Shown piece by piece: positions 52,998 through 60,258 of a stretch of 64,000 bases of DNA (positions within the stretch are counted from its first letter, which is position 1; each line of letters opens with the position of its first letter). Under the pieces are notes generated by a model. It saw only the letters and a list, made by a program, of their open reading frames with translations, had not been told where the DNA came from and ran no database searches. Source of the DNA: an uncultured Chloroflexota bacterium (GTDB taxonomy: Bacteria; Chloroflexota; Anaerolineae; Aggregatilineales; Phototrophicaceae). Where the stretch lies: contig CALJKV010000039.1 of assembly GCA_937974245.1 (NCBI GenBank), positions 1-64,000 of the forward strand. Reading direction: 5' to 3'. The translations under genes and the position numbers were made by a program.

Positions 52998-55193
52998 TCA
53001 GCGCCCGCCGAAAAAATAATACTCCATAATATCACGCACAATCGGCGCGGCGACTACTGAACCTTCGCCGGAATTTTCCACAATGACCACCACTGCGATT
53101 TGTGGATTTTCACGCGGGGCATAGGCCGCGAACCAGGCATGAGAATTCGCATCCGCCCGGCTGCCGTCCTGCGCTGTGCCGGTCTTGGCGCACACGCCCA
53201 GCGTTTGCAGCGGCGAATTGCGGAACTGGTATTCCGCCGTGCCGGAGCGTGCCGACGTCACGTTGCATAACCCCTCAAGCACAGTATCCAGCACGCCGTC
53301 GTGCAGTGTCACCCGCGACATCGCGTCCGGTTGCAGGGTGTAGTTGGGAACTTCCCCCAGAATGCCAACCTTTTGCACGAGTTGAGGGCGATAGAACGTC
53401 CCGCCGTTCGCCAGCGCCCCGAACCAGCGTACCACCTGCAAAGGCGTCACCTGCACCTCGCCTTGCCCGATCACAATATTGGCCGCGTCGGAAAGCGTCC
53501 AGGGCAGCCCCAGATTACGTTGTTTCCACTCCGGGTCAGGTATAAAACCCGGCGCTTCCGCCAGGTCGGTCAGGCCAGTGGGTACGCCAAAGCCGAAGCG
53601 GTGCATATAGTCCGGCAGCGTTTCCGGGTCTACCAGGTTCATCTGATAGCTCAGTTCCCAGAAGTACGGGTTGCAGCTCTGAGTGAGTGCCTGGGAGAGA
53701 TTCACCGCCCCGTGCCCATCGGGTGTCCAGTCAGTGCGAATGAAATTCTCCTCCCGCGCCCAGATACCCGTACAAACATAACGTTGGTCGAGCGCATAAA
53801 CACCACTGTCGGCAGCCGCTACCGCGCTGACCGTCTTCATCACCGAGCCAAGTGGGTACAGCCCCTGTGTCACTCGGTTTAACTGCGGGCGACGCGGGTC
53901 ATCCTGAATCACCTGGAGAAGCTGGTCGGCGGCATTGCGTCCCCCTTGTGGGTACGGGTTAAAGAGGTTGTTGTCGAAGGTCGGATAGCTCACCATCGCC
54001 AGGATCGCGCCCGTATTCACATCCATAATGACGGCAGCCGCCCCTTTGGATTCCTGCGCCCAACCGTCGGCTGCGGCAGTATAAGCCGCCGAAATGATCT
54101 GCTCGACAGCAGTTTGCAGCTTGCTGTCTATTGTCAGCCACACACTTTCCGACGGCTGTGGAGCGCTGCGGGCAAGTTCCCGCAGGATTTCACCGCGCTG
54201 CGAGATCAACTGCAAACTCGAACCCGGAACCCCGCGCAGCGTCGCATCCCAACTCGCCTCGATGCCACTCTGTCCCAGAATGGTATCCTGGTTGAACCCG
54301 GCAGCCAGCACATCCGGCAGGTCGTCCCCGGTAGGATAGCCGACATATCCCAGAATGTGCGGCGCAATCAGGCCATTCAGGTAGCGGCGCGTCGCCAGAC
54401 TGGTAAAGCGGGCGGCACAGGCTTCTTCCAGTTGATTGTGAGTCTGCTCCCAGGTGGCCGGCTCAATCGTGCCTAAGGCCATCAGCCAGTCGGAGCCGGA
54501 TTCATCGTAGATTTTTTGCAGCAGCGGCACTTCCTTGAGCACTGCCGGGGAAAGATAGTTGAGACAGCCGTTCCAGTTGGGGATTTCCTGTTTGACGGCG
54601 CTCACAGCAACCACCCGTCCGTTCTGGTCGGCCAGAATCTGGTCGTGGCTATCGTAGATGTTGGCGCGGCTGGGGCGGCTGAGGTCTAAGCGAAGCTGTG
54701 CCCCCGCCGCCATCTCCGGGAAAATGTCCCCGGCATTCCAGGCTACCCGCCAATCATCTGCCGCCGTATCCACCACCAACCGCAGTTCCCGGTTGGTATC
54801 GCTGAATGTGCCCAGCAGATTGGTGTGGAAGGTGACATCATAGCCGAATACGGCCACATCATTGCGCTCCCGGTAGAGCGTCGTGCCTGTGTATTCCAAG
54901 CCTTCCAGGGTCATCGTGGTGCCGGCATTCTGGTAGAGCGTGCTGAAGCGCTCAAATGGGGTGGCTTCCCGGCTGGCAAACGTCACGAGTCCATACATGG
55001 TTTCAAAGTCGCCGGACTGCCAGGCTTCCATGAAGGCCAGCGCAATACGCTGGGCATCGGCCAGGTCAAAGGCCGGGGTGCTGGGTAAGGCGGCCAGGGT
55101 TGGCAGTGGCTCGGCTGCTGGTTGTGACGGCTGGCACGCAACCAATAGCAGCAGTAACATGAATCCTAACCCTGGGATGAATGGTTTTGTCAC
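52998..55193 (-). CDS. MecA-like lipoprotein transpeptidase (class B PBP)
   Basis: A 731-residue penicillin-binding protein. It starts at GTG 55193 and has a lipoprotein signal with lipobox LVAC (Cys20) instead of the usual transmembrane anchor. Residues about 44-155 match the NTF2-like MecA N-domain (ALAFMEAWQSGDFETMYGLV). The PBP dimerisation region covers about 170-345 (RANIYDSHDQILADQNGRV). The transpeptidase domain has Ser450 in GSVMK, SCN (506-508) and AKTGTAQ. It should cross-link peptidoglycan, which suggests a wall or at least a peptidoglycan-like layer. The family includes low-affinity beta-lactam targets, so altered beta-lactam response is possible but not shown. Confidence 0.92.
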   Translation of the reverse strand: MTKPFIPGLGFMLLLLLVACQPSQPAAEPLPTLAALPSTPAFDLADAQRIALAFMEAWQSGDFETMYGLVTFASREATPFERFSTLYQNAGTTMTLEGLEYTGTTLYRERNDVAVFGYDVTFHTNLLGTFSDTNRELRLVVDTAADDWRVAWNAGDIFPEMAAGAQLRLDLSRPSRANIYDSHDQILADQNGRVVAVSAVKQEIPNWNGCLNYLSPAVLKEVPLLQKIYDESGSDWLMALGTIEPATWEQTHNQLEEACAARFTSLATRRYLNGLIAPHILGYVGYPTGDDLPDVLAAGFNQDTILGQSGIEASWDATLRGVPGSSLQLISQRGEILRELARSAPQPSESVWLTIDSKLQTAVEQIISAAYTAAADGWAQESKGAAAVIMDVNTGAILAMVSYPTFDNNLFNPYPQGGRNAADQLLQVIQDDPRRPQLNRVTQGLYPLGSVMKTVSAVAAADSGVYALDQRYVCTGIWAREENFIRTDWTPDGHGAVNLSQALTQSCNPYFWELSYQMNLVDPETLPDYMHRFGFGVPTGLTDLAEAPGFIPDPEWKQRNLGLPWTLSDAANIVIGQGEVQVTPLQVVRWFGALANGGTFYRPQLVQKVGILGEVPNYTLQPDAMSRVTLHDGVLDTVLEGLCNVTSARSGTAEYQFRNSPLQTLGVCAKTGTAQDGSRADANSHAWFAAYAPRENPQIAVVVIVENSGEGSVVAAPIVRDIMEYYFFGGR

Positions 55194-55609
55194 GCCTGTT
55201 CCACCTTATACCGGCCACACGGTCGCGTGTGGGCGAGGAAAATCCACGATTAACCTGTATATCACAAAGGGCAAGAGCTTCACTGGTTGAACCTTGCCCC
55301 CTGAATGATGGTGCTTTCTACAGTATAGGCGCAAGCCGGCGAAACGACCAGTATGACCAGTCGCCTGGTGCATATCATGTCTGACTCAGACTAGGTATAA
55401 GCCAGGGTGTCTTTTACAATAGGATTTAGACACTTAAGAGGCGGGTAGAGTATGATCTATCATGCCCTACTACGGGAAAAATGACCCGAATTGGGTAAAT
55501 CCTATTACAACACATTGATCGTTTTCAGCCGTCCGCCAGTGATGGCCGAACCACCTGACGACTGATTACCGATAACGAGTAATTCACAGAGTAAAGGGAT
55601 GATTCCAAA
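55194..55609. other. Intergenic region with inverted repeat
   Basis: About 415 bases between divergent genes. AATAGGATTTA (55418-55428) and TAAATCCTATT (55496-55506) are perfect 11-base inverted repeats 67 bases apart. No gene seen. Promoters for both flanking genes must lie here; none is clear-cut. Confidence 0.4.
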
Positions 55610-56221
55610 GTGAAACGCGCAGTAATCTTTGACTACGGCGGCGTCTTGATGAAAACTGTGGACTACACCCCGCGCGACAACTGGGATCAGCGGTTGGGGC
55701 TGCCACCGGGCCGGGTTGAGCAGATTGTGCATGGCAGCGCCAGTTGGGTGCAGGCGCAATGTGGCGAGATCACGCTGCAAGAATATTGGGCAGATATTGC
55801 TCAGCAGCTTGGTCTGGGCGAGACCGAAACCCAGGCCCTCGCGCTGGACTTTTACCGGGGTGATCGCCTTGACCGGGTGCTCATCCAATATATCCAGGAA
55901 CTCCGTGCCGCCAATTATACGGTGGCGCTCCTGAGTAATGCACCCACCACTCTCGCAAGTGATCTTCAGGCGTTGGGCATCGCGCACCTCTTTAACCCAC
56001 TGGTGATTTCCGCCCATATCGGTGTGATGAAGCCCGATCCCCGCGCTTACCAGGCTGTGTTGGAAGCGTTAGGCCGTCCGGCAGCACACACCATCTTTGT
56101 AGATGACGTGCCAGCCAATGTACAGGCCGCTGCCGCGCTGGGAATACATGGCGTCCACTACCGGGCCGATATGGATTTGCGGGCGGCGCTGGAGCCGCTG
56201 CTGGATTTCACCTTCGAATAG
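55610..56221 (+). CDS. HAD-superfamily hydrolase
   Basis: A 203-residue HAD subfamily IA protein. Motif I is VIFDYGGVLMKT (nucleophile Asp in the FDxGGV form seen in the epoxide-hydrolase N-domain/YihX-like group), motif II VALLSNAPTTL, motif III Lys in GVMKPDPRAY, and motif IV TIFVDDVPANVQAA. It is expected to be a phosphatase on a small phosphorylated metabolite. The start is GTG 55610 with TAAAGGGA upstream. A membrane protein gene follows 70 bases later. Confidence 0.92.
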   Translation: MKRAVIFDYGGVLMKTVDYTPRDNWDQRLGLPPGRVEQIVHGSASWVQAQCGEITLQEYWADIAQQLGLGETETQALALDFYRGDRLDRVLIQYIQELRAANYTVALLSNAPTTLASDLQALGIAHLFNPLVISAHIGVMKPDPRAYQAVLEALGRPAAHTIFVDDVPANVQAAAALGIHGVHYRADMDLRAALEPLLDFTFE

Positions 56222-56291
56222 CTGTGGATTTACCGGGAATATGCTAATATCCAGGGTATCTACCGAGTGAACTTCATCAGGAGGGCAGCAC

Positions 56292-56705
56292 GTGGCTATC
56301 TATCTTGCTCAGACTTCCTTTTCGTTTCAGGACATTATCCGTGAATTAGGGCCGCGCTCAGGCATTAACCTCATCTGGGATATTATGCTCTACCTTATTT
56401 TTTTTCTGGCCTTTATCAGCATGTTGCGCGGGTCGGACAAACAGGTAGTGCCGACAATCCTCATGGCGGCTGTGGCCGGGGCGTCGGTAATCGCCAAACT
56501 GGGCATTCTTAACCCCAAGGCCAGCGGTAGCATCAGTTCAGAAGGTGTCGCGCTGCTGGCGATTAATGCGCTGATGTTCTTCCTGCCGTTGATTGTCGTG
56601 GGTATTGCCGATAAAAAGAGCAAGTCCCGGCCAACAGCCATCATGGGGGCGGTCATCGCAGCGGTGTACTTCTTCGGTTTCTGGTTTGTCGAGCAGCGCG
56701 GATAG
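56292..56705 (+). CDS. Small integral membrane protein, unknown
   Basis: A 137-residue protein with about four hydrophobic helices (for example INLIWDIMLYLIFFLAFISML, VPTILMAAVAGASVIAKLGIL, LLAINALMFFLPLIVVGIA, AVIAAVYFFGFWFV in overlapping parts). The start is GTG 56292, with a strong AGGAGGG upstream. It lies 16 bases before the AAC(3)-family start, so the two are probably co-transcribed. No family recognised. Confidence 0.65.
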   Translation: MAIYLAQTSFSFQDIIRELGPRSGINLIWDIMLYLIFFLAFISMLRGSDKQVVPTILMAAVAGASVIAKLGILNPKASGSISSEGVALLAINALMFFLPLIVVGIADKKSKSRPTAIMGAVIAAVYFFGFWFVEQRG

Positions 56706-56721
56706 CCACCAGGAAACACCC

Positions 56722-57555
56722 ATGCCCGAATCTGCAACCATTCATCCGGACTTCCCGCCGCTGACCCGCGATTCGCTGGCCGGGCAGTTCGCTGCCTGCG
56801 GACTGACCGCCGGGCAGACCGTGCTCGTACACAGCAGTATGAGCAAGTTGGGTTGGATTGTTGGCGGCCCGGTAGATGTGATTCAGGCGCTGCTGGATGT
56901 CCTCACGCCCACCGGCACGCTCATGATGCCGGCTCATACCGGCGGCAATGGCGACCCTGCCTATTGGCGCAACCCGCCTGTGCCAGAAGCCTGGTGGCCG
57001 GTGATCCGACAGCACCGCCCGGCCTATGACCCGCATGTATCGCCCACGCGGGCGATGGGGGCAATTGCTGAACTGTTCCGCACCTGGCCGGGAGTCGTCC
57101 GTAGCGACCACCCTATCGGCTCGTTCGCTGCGATGGGGCCAAATGCCGCCTGCCTGACCAGCGACCACCGGCTCGATTCTATCTTTGGCGACTACTCGCC
57201 CATAGGCCGCCTGTATGAACTTGATGGGTATATCCTGCTGCTGGGTGTGGATCATGGCAACAACACGTCGCTGCATCTGGCCGAACACCGGGCGAACTTC
57301 CCCGGCAAAGCTGCCCGGCGCGAGGGGACGGCGATGCTGGTGGAAGGTGTGCGCCAATGGGTCGAGTTTGATCTGCTGGTACTCAATGATGATGACTTCC
57401 CGACTATCGGGGATCGGTATGAAGCCGAACACAAAATTCCTCGTGGTCAGGTCGGGCAGTGTGCGGTACGCTTTATGAAGCAACGCCCACTGATTGATTA
57501 TGCTGTGGCATGGATGGCGCACAACCGCGATTTCACGCGCCACTCGCCGGATTAG
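56722..57555 (+). CDS. AAC(3)-family aminoglycoside N-acetyltransferase-like protein
   Basis: A 277-residue member of the antibiotic NAT family. The start at 56722 follows AGGAAA; the longer in-frame extension from 56593 is rejected. Typical segments are VLVHSSMSKLGWIVGG, TPTGTLMMPAHTGG, SPTRAMGAIAELFRTWPG, RSDHPIGSFAAMGP, SPIGRLYELDGYILLLGVDHGNNTSLHLAEH. Many chromosomal relatives do not confer resistance, so the native acceptor may be another amine. Co-transcribed with the upstream membrane protein. Confidence 0.9.
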   Translation: MPESATIHPDFPPLTRDSLAGQFAACGLTAGQTVLVHSSMSKLGWIVGGPVDVIQALLDVLTPTGTLMMPAHTGGNGDPAYWRNPPVPEAWWPVIRQHRPAYDPHVSPTRAMGAIAELFRTWPGVVRSDHPIGSFAAMGPNAACLTSDHRLDSIFGDYSPIGRLYELDGYILLLGVDHGNNTSLHLAEHRANFPGKAARREGTAMLVEGVRQWVEFDLLVLNDDDFPTIGDRYEAEHKIPRGQVGQCAVRFMKQRPLIDYAVAWMAHNRDFTRHSPD

Positions 57556-57633
57556 TGTGGTAGAATAACGCCAAACCTGAAGTAAAGAATGCTGTATGTG
57601 AAATACGGTGTTGCCAACAATCCTGGTCACTGG

Positions 57634-57716
57634 TTAGTTGTTCTCAGTTTTCAGTCGGAACAGAACATTCTCGGTGAGTGTGTTTCATCTTCTGACCACT
57701 GACTGCTGATAACTGG
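57634..57716. repeat. Gene-less copy of IVP-type repeat arms
   Basis: AGTTGTTCTCAGTTTTCAGTC at the left (abridged) and CTGACCACTGACTGCTGATAA at the right resemble the arms that flank the four-helix-bundle gene at 32011-32436. Here they enclose only about 35 bases, so this may be the footprint of a lost element. The rest of 57556-57838 shows no gene. Confidence 0.35.
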
Positions 57717-57838
57717 CAATACACCCTTGGCCTTCGATTTTAGTCATGCCTGCATTTCACATCAGACGTCAAGACTCTTTCGGATAACCAGCGGGGACGA
57801 CACCCTGCCCAAACATGGCCTTTAAGGAGACCCCAAAA

Positions 57839-58147
57839 ATGGCAGAAGCACTTGGCATGATTGAAACGAAATCTTTCGCGGCATTGGTAGAAGCCGCCGA
57901 CGCGATGGTGAAAGCTGCCCGCGTGGAACTTGTGAGCTACGAGAAAACCGGCGGTGGTTTTGTGACCGCTGTGGTGCGGGGCGATGTCGCTGCTGTCAAA
58001 GCGGCGGTAGAGGCCGGAGTACGCGGCGCAGAAAAGGTCGGTGAGGTTGTGGCGGTGCATGTTATTCCGCGCCCGCACGTCAACGTGGATGCTGTTATGC
58101 CGCTGGGACGCACCGAAGAGGGCAAGACAGGGATGGAAAAGGCTTAG
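57839..58147 (+). CDS. Bacterial microcompartment hexamer shell protein (BMC-H)
   Basis: A 102-residue single-BMC-domain protein of the PduA/EutM/CcmK group, which forms the hexagonal tiles of protein organelles. Motifs are EALGMIETKSFAALVEAADAMVKAARVEL, the pore loop KTGGGFVTAVVRGDVAAVKAAV-type, and VHVIPRPHVNVD near the end. The start at 57839 is preferred to 57815 because AAGGAG lies 9 bases upstream of it. The pentamer gene begins 3 bases after the stop. No enzyme, aldehyde dehydrogenase, kinase or regulator typical of a microcompartment operon is present in the window, so this is a satellite shell locus. Confidence 0.92.
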   Translation: MAEALGMIETKSFAALVEAADAMVKAARVELVSYEKTGGGFVTAVVRGDVAAVKAAVEAGVRGAEKVGEVVAVHVIPRPHVNVDAVMPLGRTEEGKTGMEKA

Positions 58148-58150
58148 CCC

Positions 58151-58450
58151 ATGCTGTTGGCTAAAGTCATCGGAACGGTGGTCGCCAGCGTGAAAAGCGA
58201 GCGCACCGACGGCCTGAAAATGCTGATTATCCAACCGCTTGATCTGGAGGGGAAGCCCACCGGAAACTATGTGGTGGCCTTTGATGCGGTAGGGGCCGGT
58301 GAAGGCGAAGTCGTGCTGTATGCCAGCGGCAGCAGCGCCCGCCAGACGTCTGCCACCGATAACCGCCCGGCGGACGCCACGATTTTCGCTATTGTGGATA
58401 CCTGGGACGTGGCCGGGGCGGTCAAGTACGACAAGAGCGCGGCTTTGTAA
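58151..58450 (+). CDS. Microcompartment vertex protein (BMC-P, EutN/CcmL type)
   Basis: A 99-residue pentamer-forming shell protein that caps the vertices of microcompartments. Motifs are MLLAKVIGTVVASVKSE, KMLIIQPLDLEGKPTG, VAFDAVGAGEGEVVLYASGSSAR and a C-terminal IVDTWDV. Directly coupled to the BMC-H gene. With one hexamer and one pentamer protein the pair contains the minimum geometry for a closed icosahedral shell, but the cargo must be encoded elsewhere. A hairpin terminator follows. Confidence 0.93.
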   Translation: MLLAKVIGTVVASVKSERTDGLKMLIIQPLDLEGKPTGNYVVAFDAVGAGEGEVVLYASGSSARQTSATDNRPADATIFAIVDTWDVAGAVKYDKSAAL

Positions 58451-58473
58451 CCAGATACAATTATGAACCCAGT

Positions 58474-58496
58474 CAGGGCGCGTCTCCTGCGCCCTG
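58474..58496 (+). terminator. Terminator-like hairpin after the shell genes
   Basis: CAGGGCGC (58474-58481) pairs with GCGCCCTG (58489-58496), 8 perfect pairs with a 7-base loop, followed by GCGTTTGATG. The T run is short. It separates the shell pair from the TIR-TPR gene. Confidence 0.55.
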
Positions 58497-58531
58497 GCGT
58501 TTGATGACGCCGATAGCAAGGGACTGTTATT

Positions 58532-59821
58532 ATGACTCATATTTTTATTTCGTATAAACATGATGACGTTTCAAACTTCTTTTTTGACGCGCTGCAACTG
58601 CGGTTGGAGCGTGCCCATTACGAATGGTGGAAAGACGACAAACTTGTCGCCGGGACAAACTGGGAAGTCGTCATTGATGAAGCCATCGAAAAGGCGCTGG
58701 CAGTACTGGTCATCATGACGCCCGAAGCGCAAGCGTCACAATACGTCACCTATGAGTGGTCATACGCGCTGGGCGTCGGCGTGCCGGTGATTGCCATCAT
58801 CCTCAAGCCAGTGGATAAGCTGCACCCCAAACTTGCCGGACTGCAATACCTTGATTTCACTAACGAAAAACAACTCCCCTGGGATAAGCTGCTCCAGTCG
58901 TTGGAACATGCCAGCCTGACCAGCGAAGGCACCCGCGAAATCGAAATCCGCCAACTGCCCGATGAACAGGTCATGCCACGTATCCAGTATGGAGACAATC
59001 TCTACCACAATAAGGATTTTGCCAATGCGCTCGAGACCTATTCCGGGGCACTGCGTGTCGCCAGCGAAAGCCTGCTGGATGACATTCATTACCGCATGGC
59101 GCTTGTGTATACGGCGCGTGCGTCCCGCCAGCGGGATAATGCCAAGAAACGGGATGACCTGGTGCGTGCCGAGCCGCATCTCCTGAAGGCGCTGGAACTT
59201 AATGAAGACTATGTCGAGGCACGCGCCGCTCTGGGGTATCTCTACCGGCTGATGCGCGATGTCGTGGAAGACGATATTGAGCGTACCGAATACCTGAACC
59301 AGGCAGAAATCTGCTTCAAAAAGGCATTGGCGCAGCGCCCGGATATGACTGACGAGCTTGGGGAGTCCTGGTGGAACACGCTTGGCGGCGTCTATAAGCG
59401 GCGCGGTCAGATTGACGATGCTATCAGCGCTTATGAACGCGCGGCCACGGAAGTCAAGAATAATTCATCATATCCCTATAGCAACCTGGGCACGCTTTAT
59501 CTGGAGAAAGCCAATTCCGCCAAAGTGGTCGAAAATTACCGCTTTGTGGAGCGTTATGCTCCCAGGGCTTTGGAGAAAAATCCCAGTGATTTCTGGTCAC
59601 GGGGAGATCTGCTGGTGGCGAAACTGGCCCTGGGAAAAGCCGGGGATATTGACAACATCTTCAATGAATACCTGCTGGATGCGAAAGATGCTCCCTACGC
59701 TTTCCGAACCCTGTTAGAAACCCTGGAAAAACTGCGGGAGGTTGTGGGCGAAGCCAAGCGCGACGCGATCCAGACCTTTATCAACCGTTTGAAGGATCAT
59801 CTGCACGAAAATGGTGAATAA
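58532..59821 (+). CDS. TIR-domain protein with C-terminal TPR repeats
   Basis: A 429-residue protein. The TIR domain (about 1-125) has HIFISYKHDDVSNFFFDAL, WWKDDKLVAGTNW, LVIMTPEAQAS and YVTYEWSYALG, where Glu75 is the likely catalytic glutamate of NAD-cleaving TIR domains. From about 145 to 400 helical repeats of the TPR type occur (YGDNLYHNKDFANALETYSGAL, AEPHLLKALELNEDYVEARAALGYLY in parts, TLGGVYKRRGQIDDAISAYERA, YSNLGTLYLEKAN). Such architectures suggest a signalling or defence NADase gated by protein contacts, but no partner defence gene is adjacent. ATG at 58532. Confidence 0.88.
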   Translation: MTHIFISYKHDDVSNFFFDALQLRLERAHYEWWKDDKLVAGTNWEVVIDEAIEKALAVLVIMTPEAQASQYVTYEWSYALGVGVPVIAIILKPVDKLHPKLAGLQYLDFTNEKQLPWDKLLQSLEHASLTSEGTREIEIRQLPDEQVMPRIQYGDNLYHNKDFANALETYSGALRVASESLLDDIHYRMALVYTARASRQRDNAKKRDDLVRAEPHLLKALELNEDYVEARAALGYLYRLMRDVVEDDIERTEYLNQAEICFKKALAQRPDMTDELGESWWNTLGGVYKRRGQIDDAISAYERAATEVKNNSSYPYSNLGTLYLEKANSAKVVENYRFVERYAPRALEKNPSDFWSRGDLLVAKLALGKAGDIDNIFNEYLLDAKDAPYAFRTLLETLEKLREVVGEAKRDAIQTFINRLKDHLHENGE

Positions 59822-59829
59822 CTGTTCGA

Positions 59830-59850
59830 GGGGCGCGAGACCCGTGCCCC
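59830..59850 (+). terminator. Hairpin after the TIR-TPR gene
   Basis: GGGGCGC (59830-59836) pairs with GTGCCCC (59844-59850), including one G-T pair, with a 7-base loop. It sits 9 bases after the stop codon. Followed by GAATTACG, so the T tract is poor. Confidence 0.45.
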
Positions 59851-60258
59851 GAATTACGCACTGGATCGAACCGACAGTGGGCTTCTGCTCTTTAAGGAAA
59901 TTGTTGCATAACGGTAGTGGGTAAAGTGCTGATTCGCCCACTTGAAACTGAGATATGCTTTAATTCTTGATTTGTATAAGCCCAATGTTTTGCGGGAAGT
60001 TCTTCTCTGTCGTATAAGTTTTACTTCTTTCAAATAGTAAATAAGTGCTAGCATCCTCTTAATCCATCTTTTGTTTTCCCTTATTTTAGACATGCGTATC
60101 TTAATCTACCATAGCATCTCCTTATAACCATTATCTGTCGCGCAATCCGAATGCTATAATGTATTGAAACATTGTGTGAAATTTTTACGGGGCGCGAAAT
60201 CGCCACGTTTTCTCCCTCATCATGATGAAGTAATTATTCCCCGCCAGTGAGGTGGCTG
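59851..60258. other. AT-rich promoter region upstream of the sensor kinase
   Basis: About 400 bases, clearly richer in A/T than the rest of the window, with no credible gene; the 79-residue minus frame at 59854-60093 has poor protein character. A TATAAT box lies at 60154-60159, with TTATCT about 18 bases upstream, giving a candidate promoter about 90 bases before the kinase start. Confidence 0.45.

Noticed and set aside
56593..56721. N-terminal extension of the AAC(3)-like protein
   Set aside because: It overlaps the upstream membrane-protein gene, is Ser/Arg-rich without family similarity, and a good ribosome-binding site precedes the ATG at 56722.
57740..58561. 273-residue minus-strand open frame over the shell genes
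   Set aside because: Antisense to two clearly recognised BMC genes; no protein features.
59854..60093. 79-residue minus-strand open frame
   Set aside because: AT-rich, strongly basic, no start signal; better explained as the promoter region of the sensor kinase.
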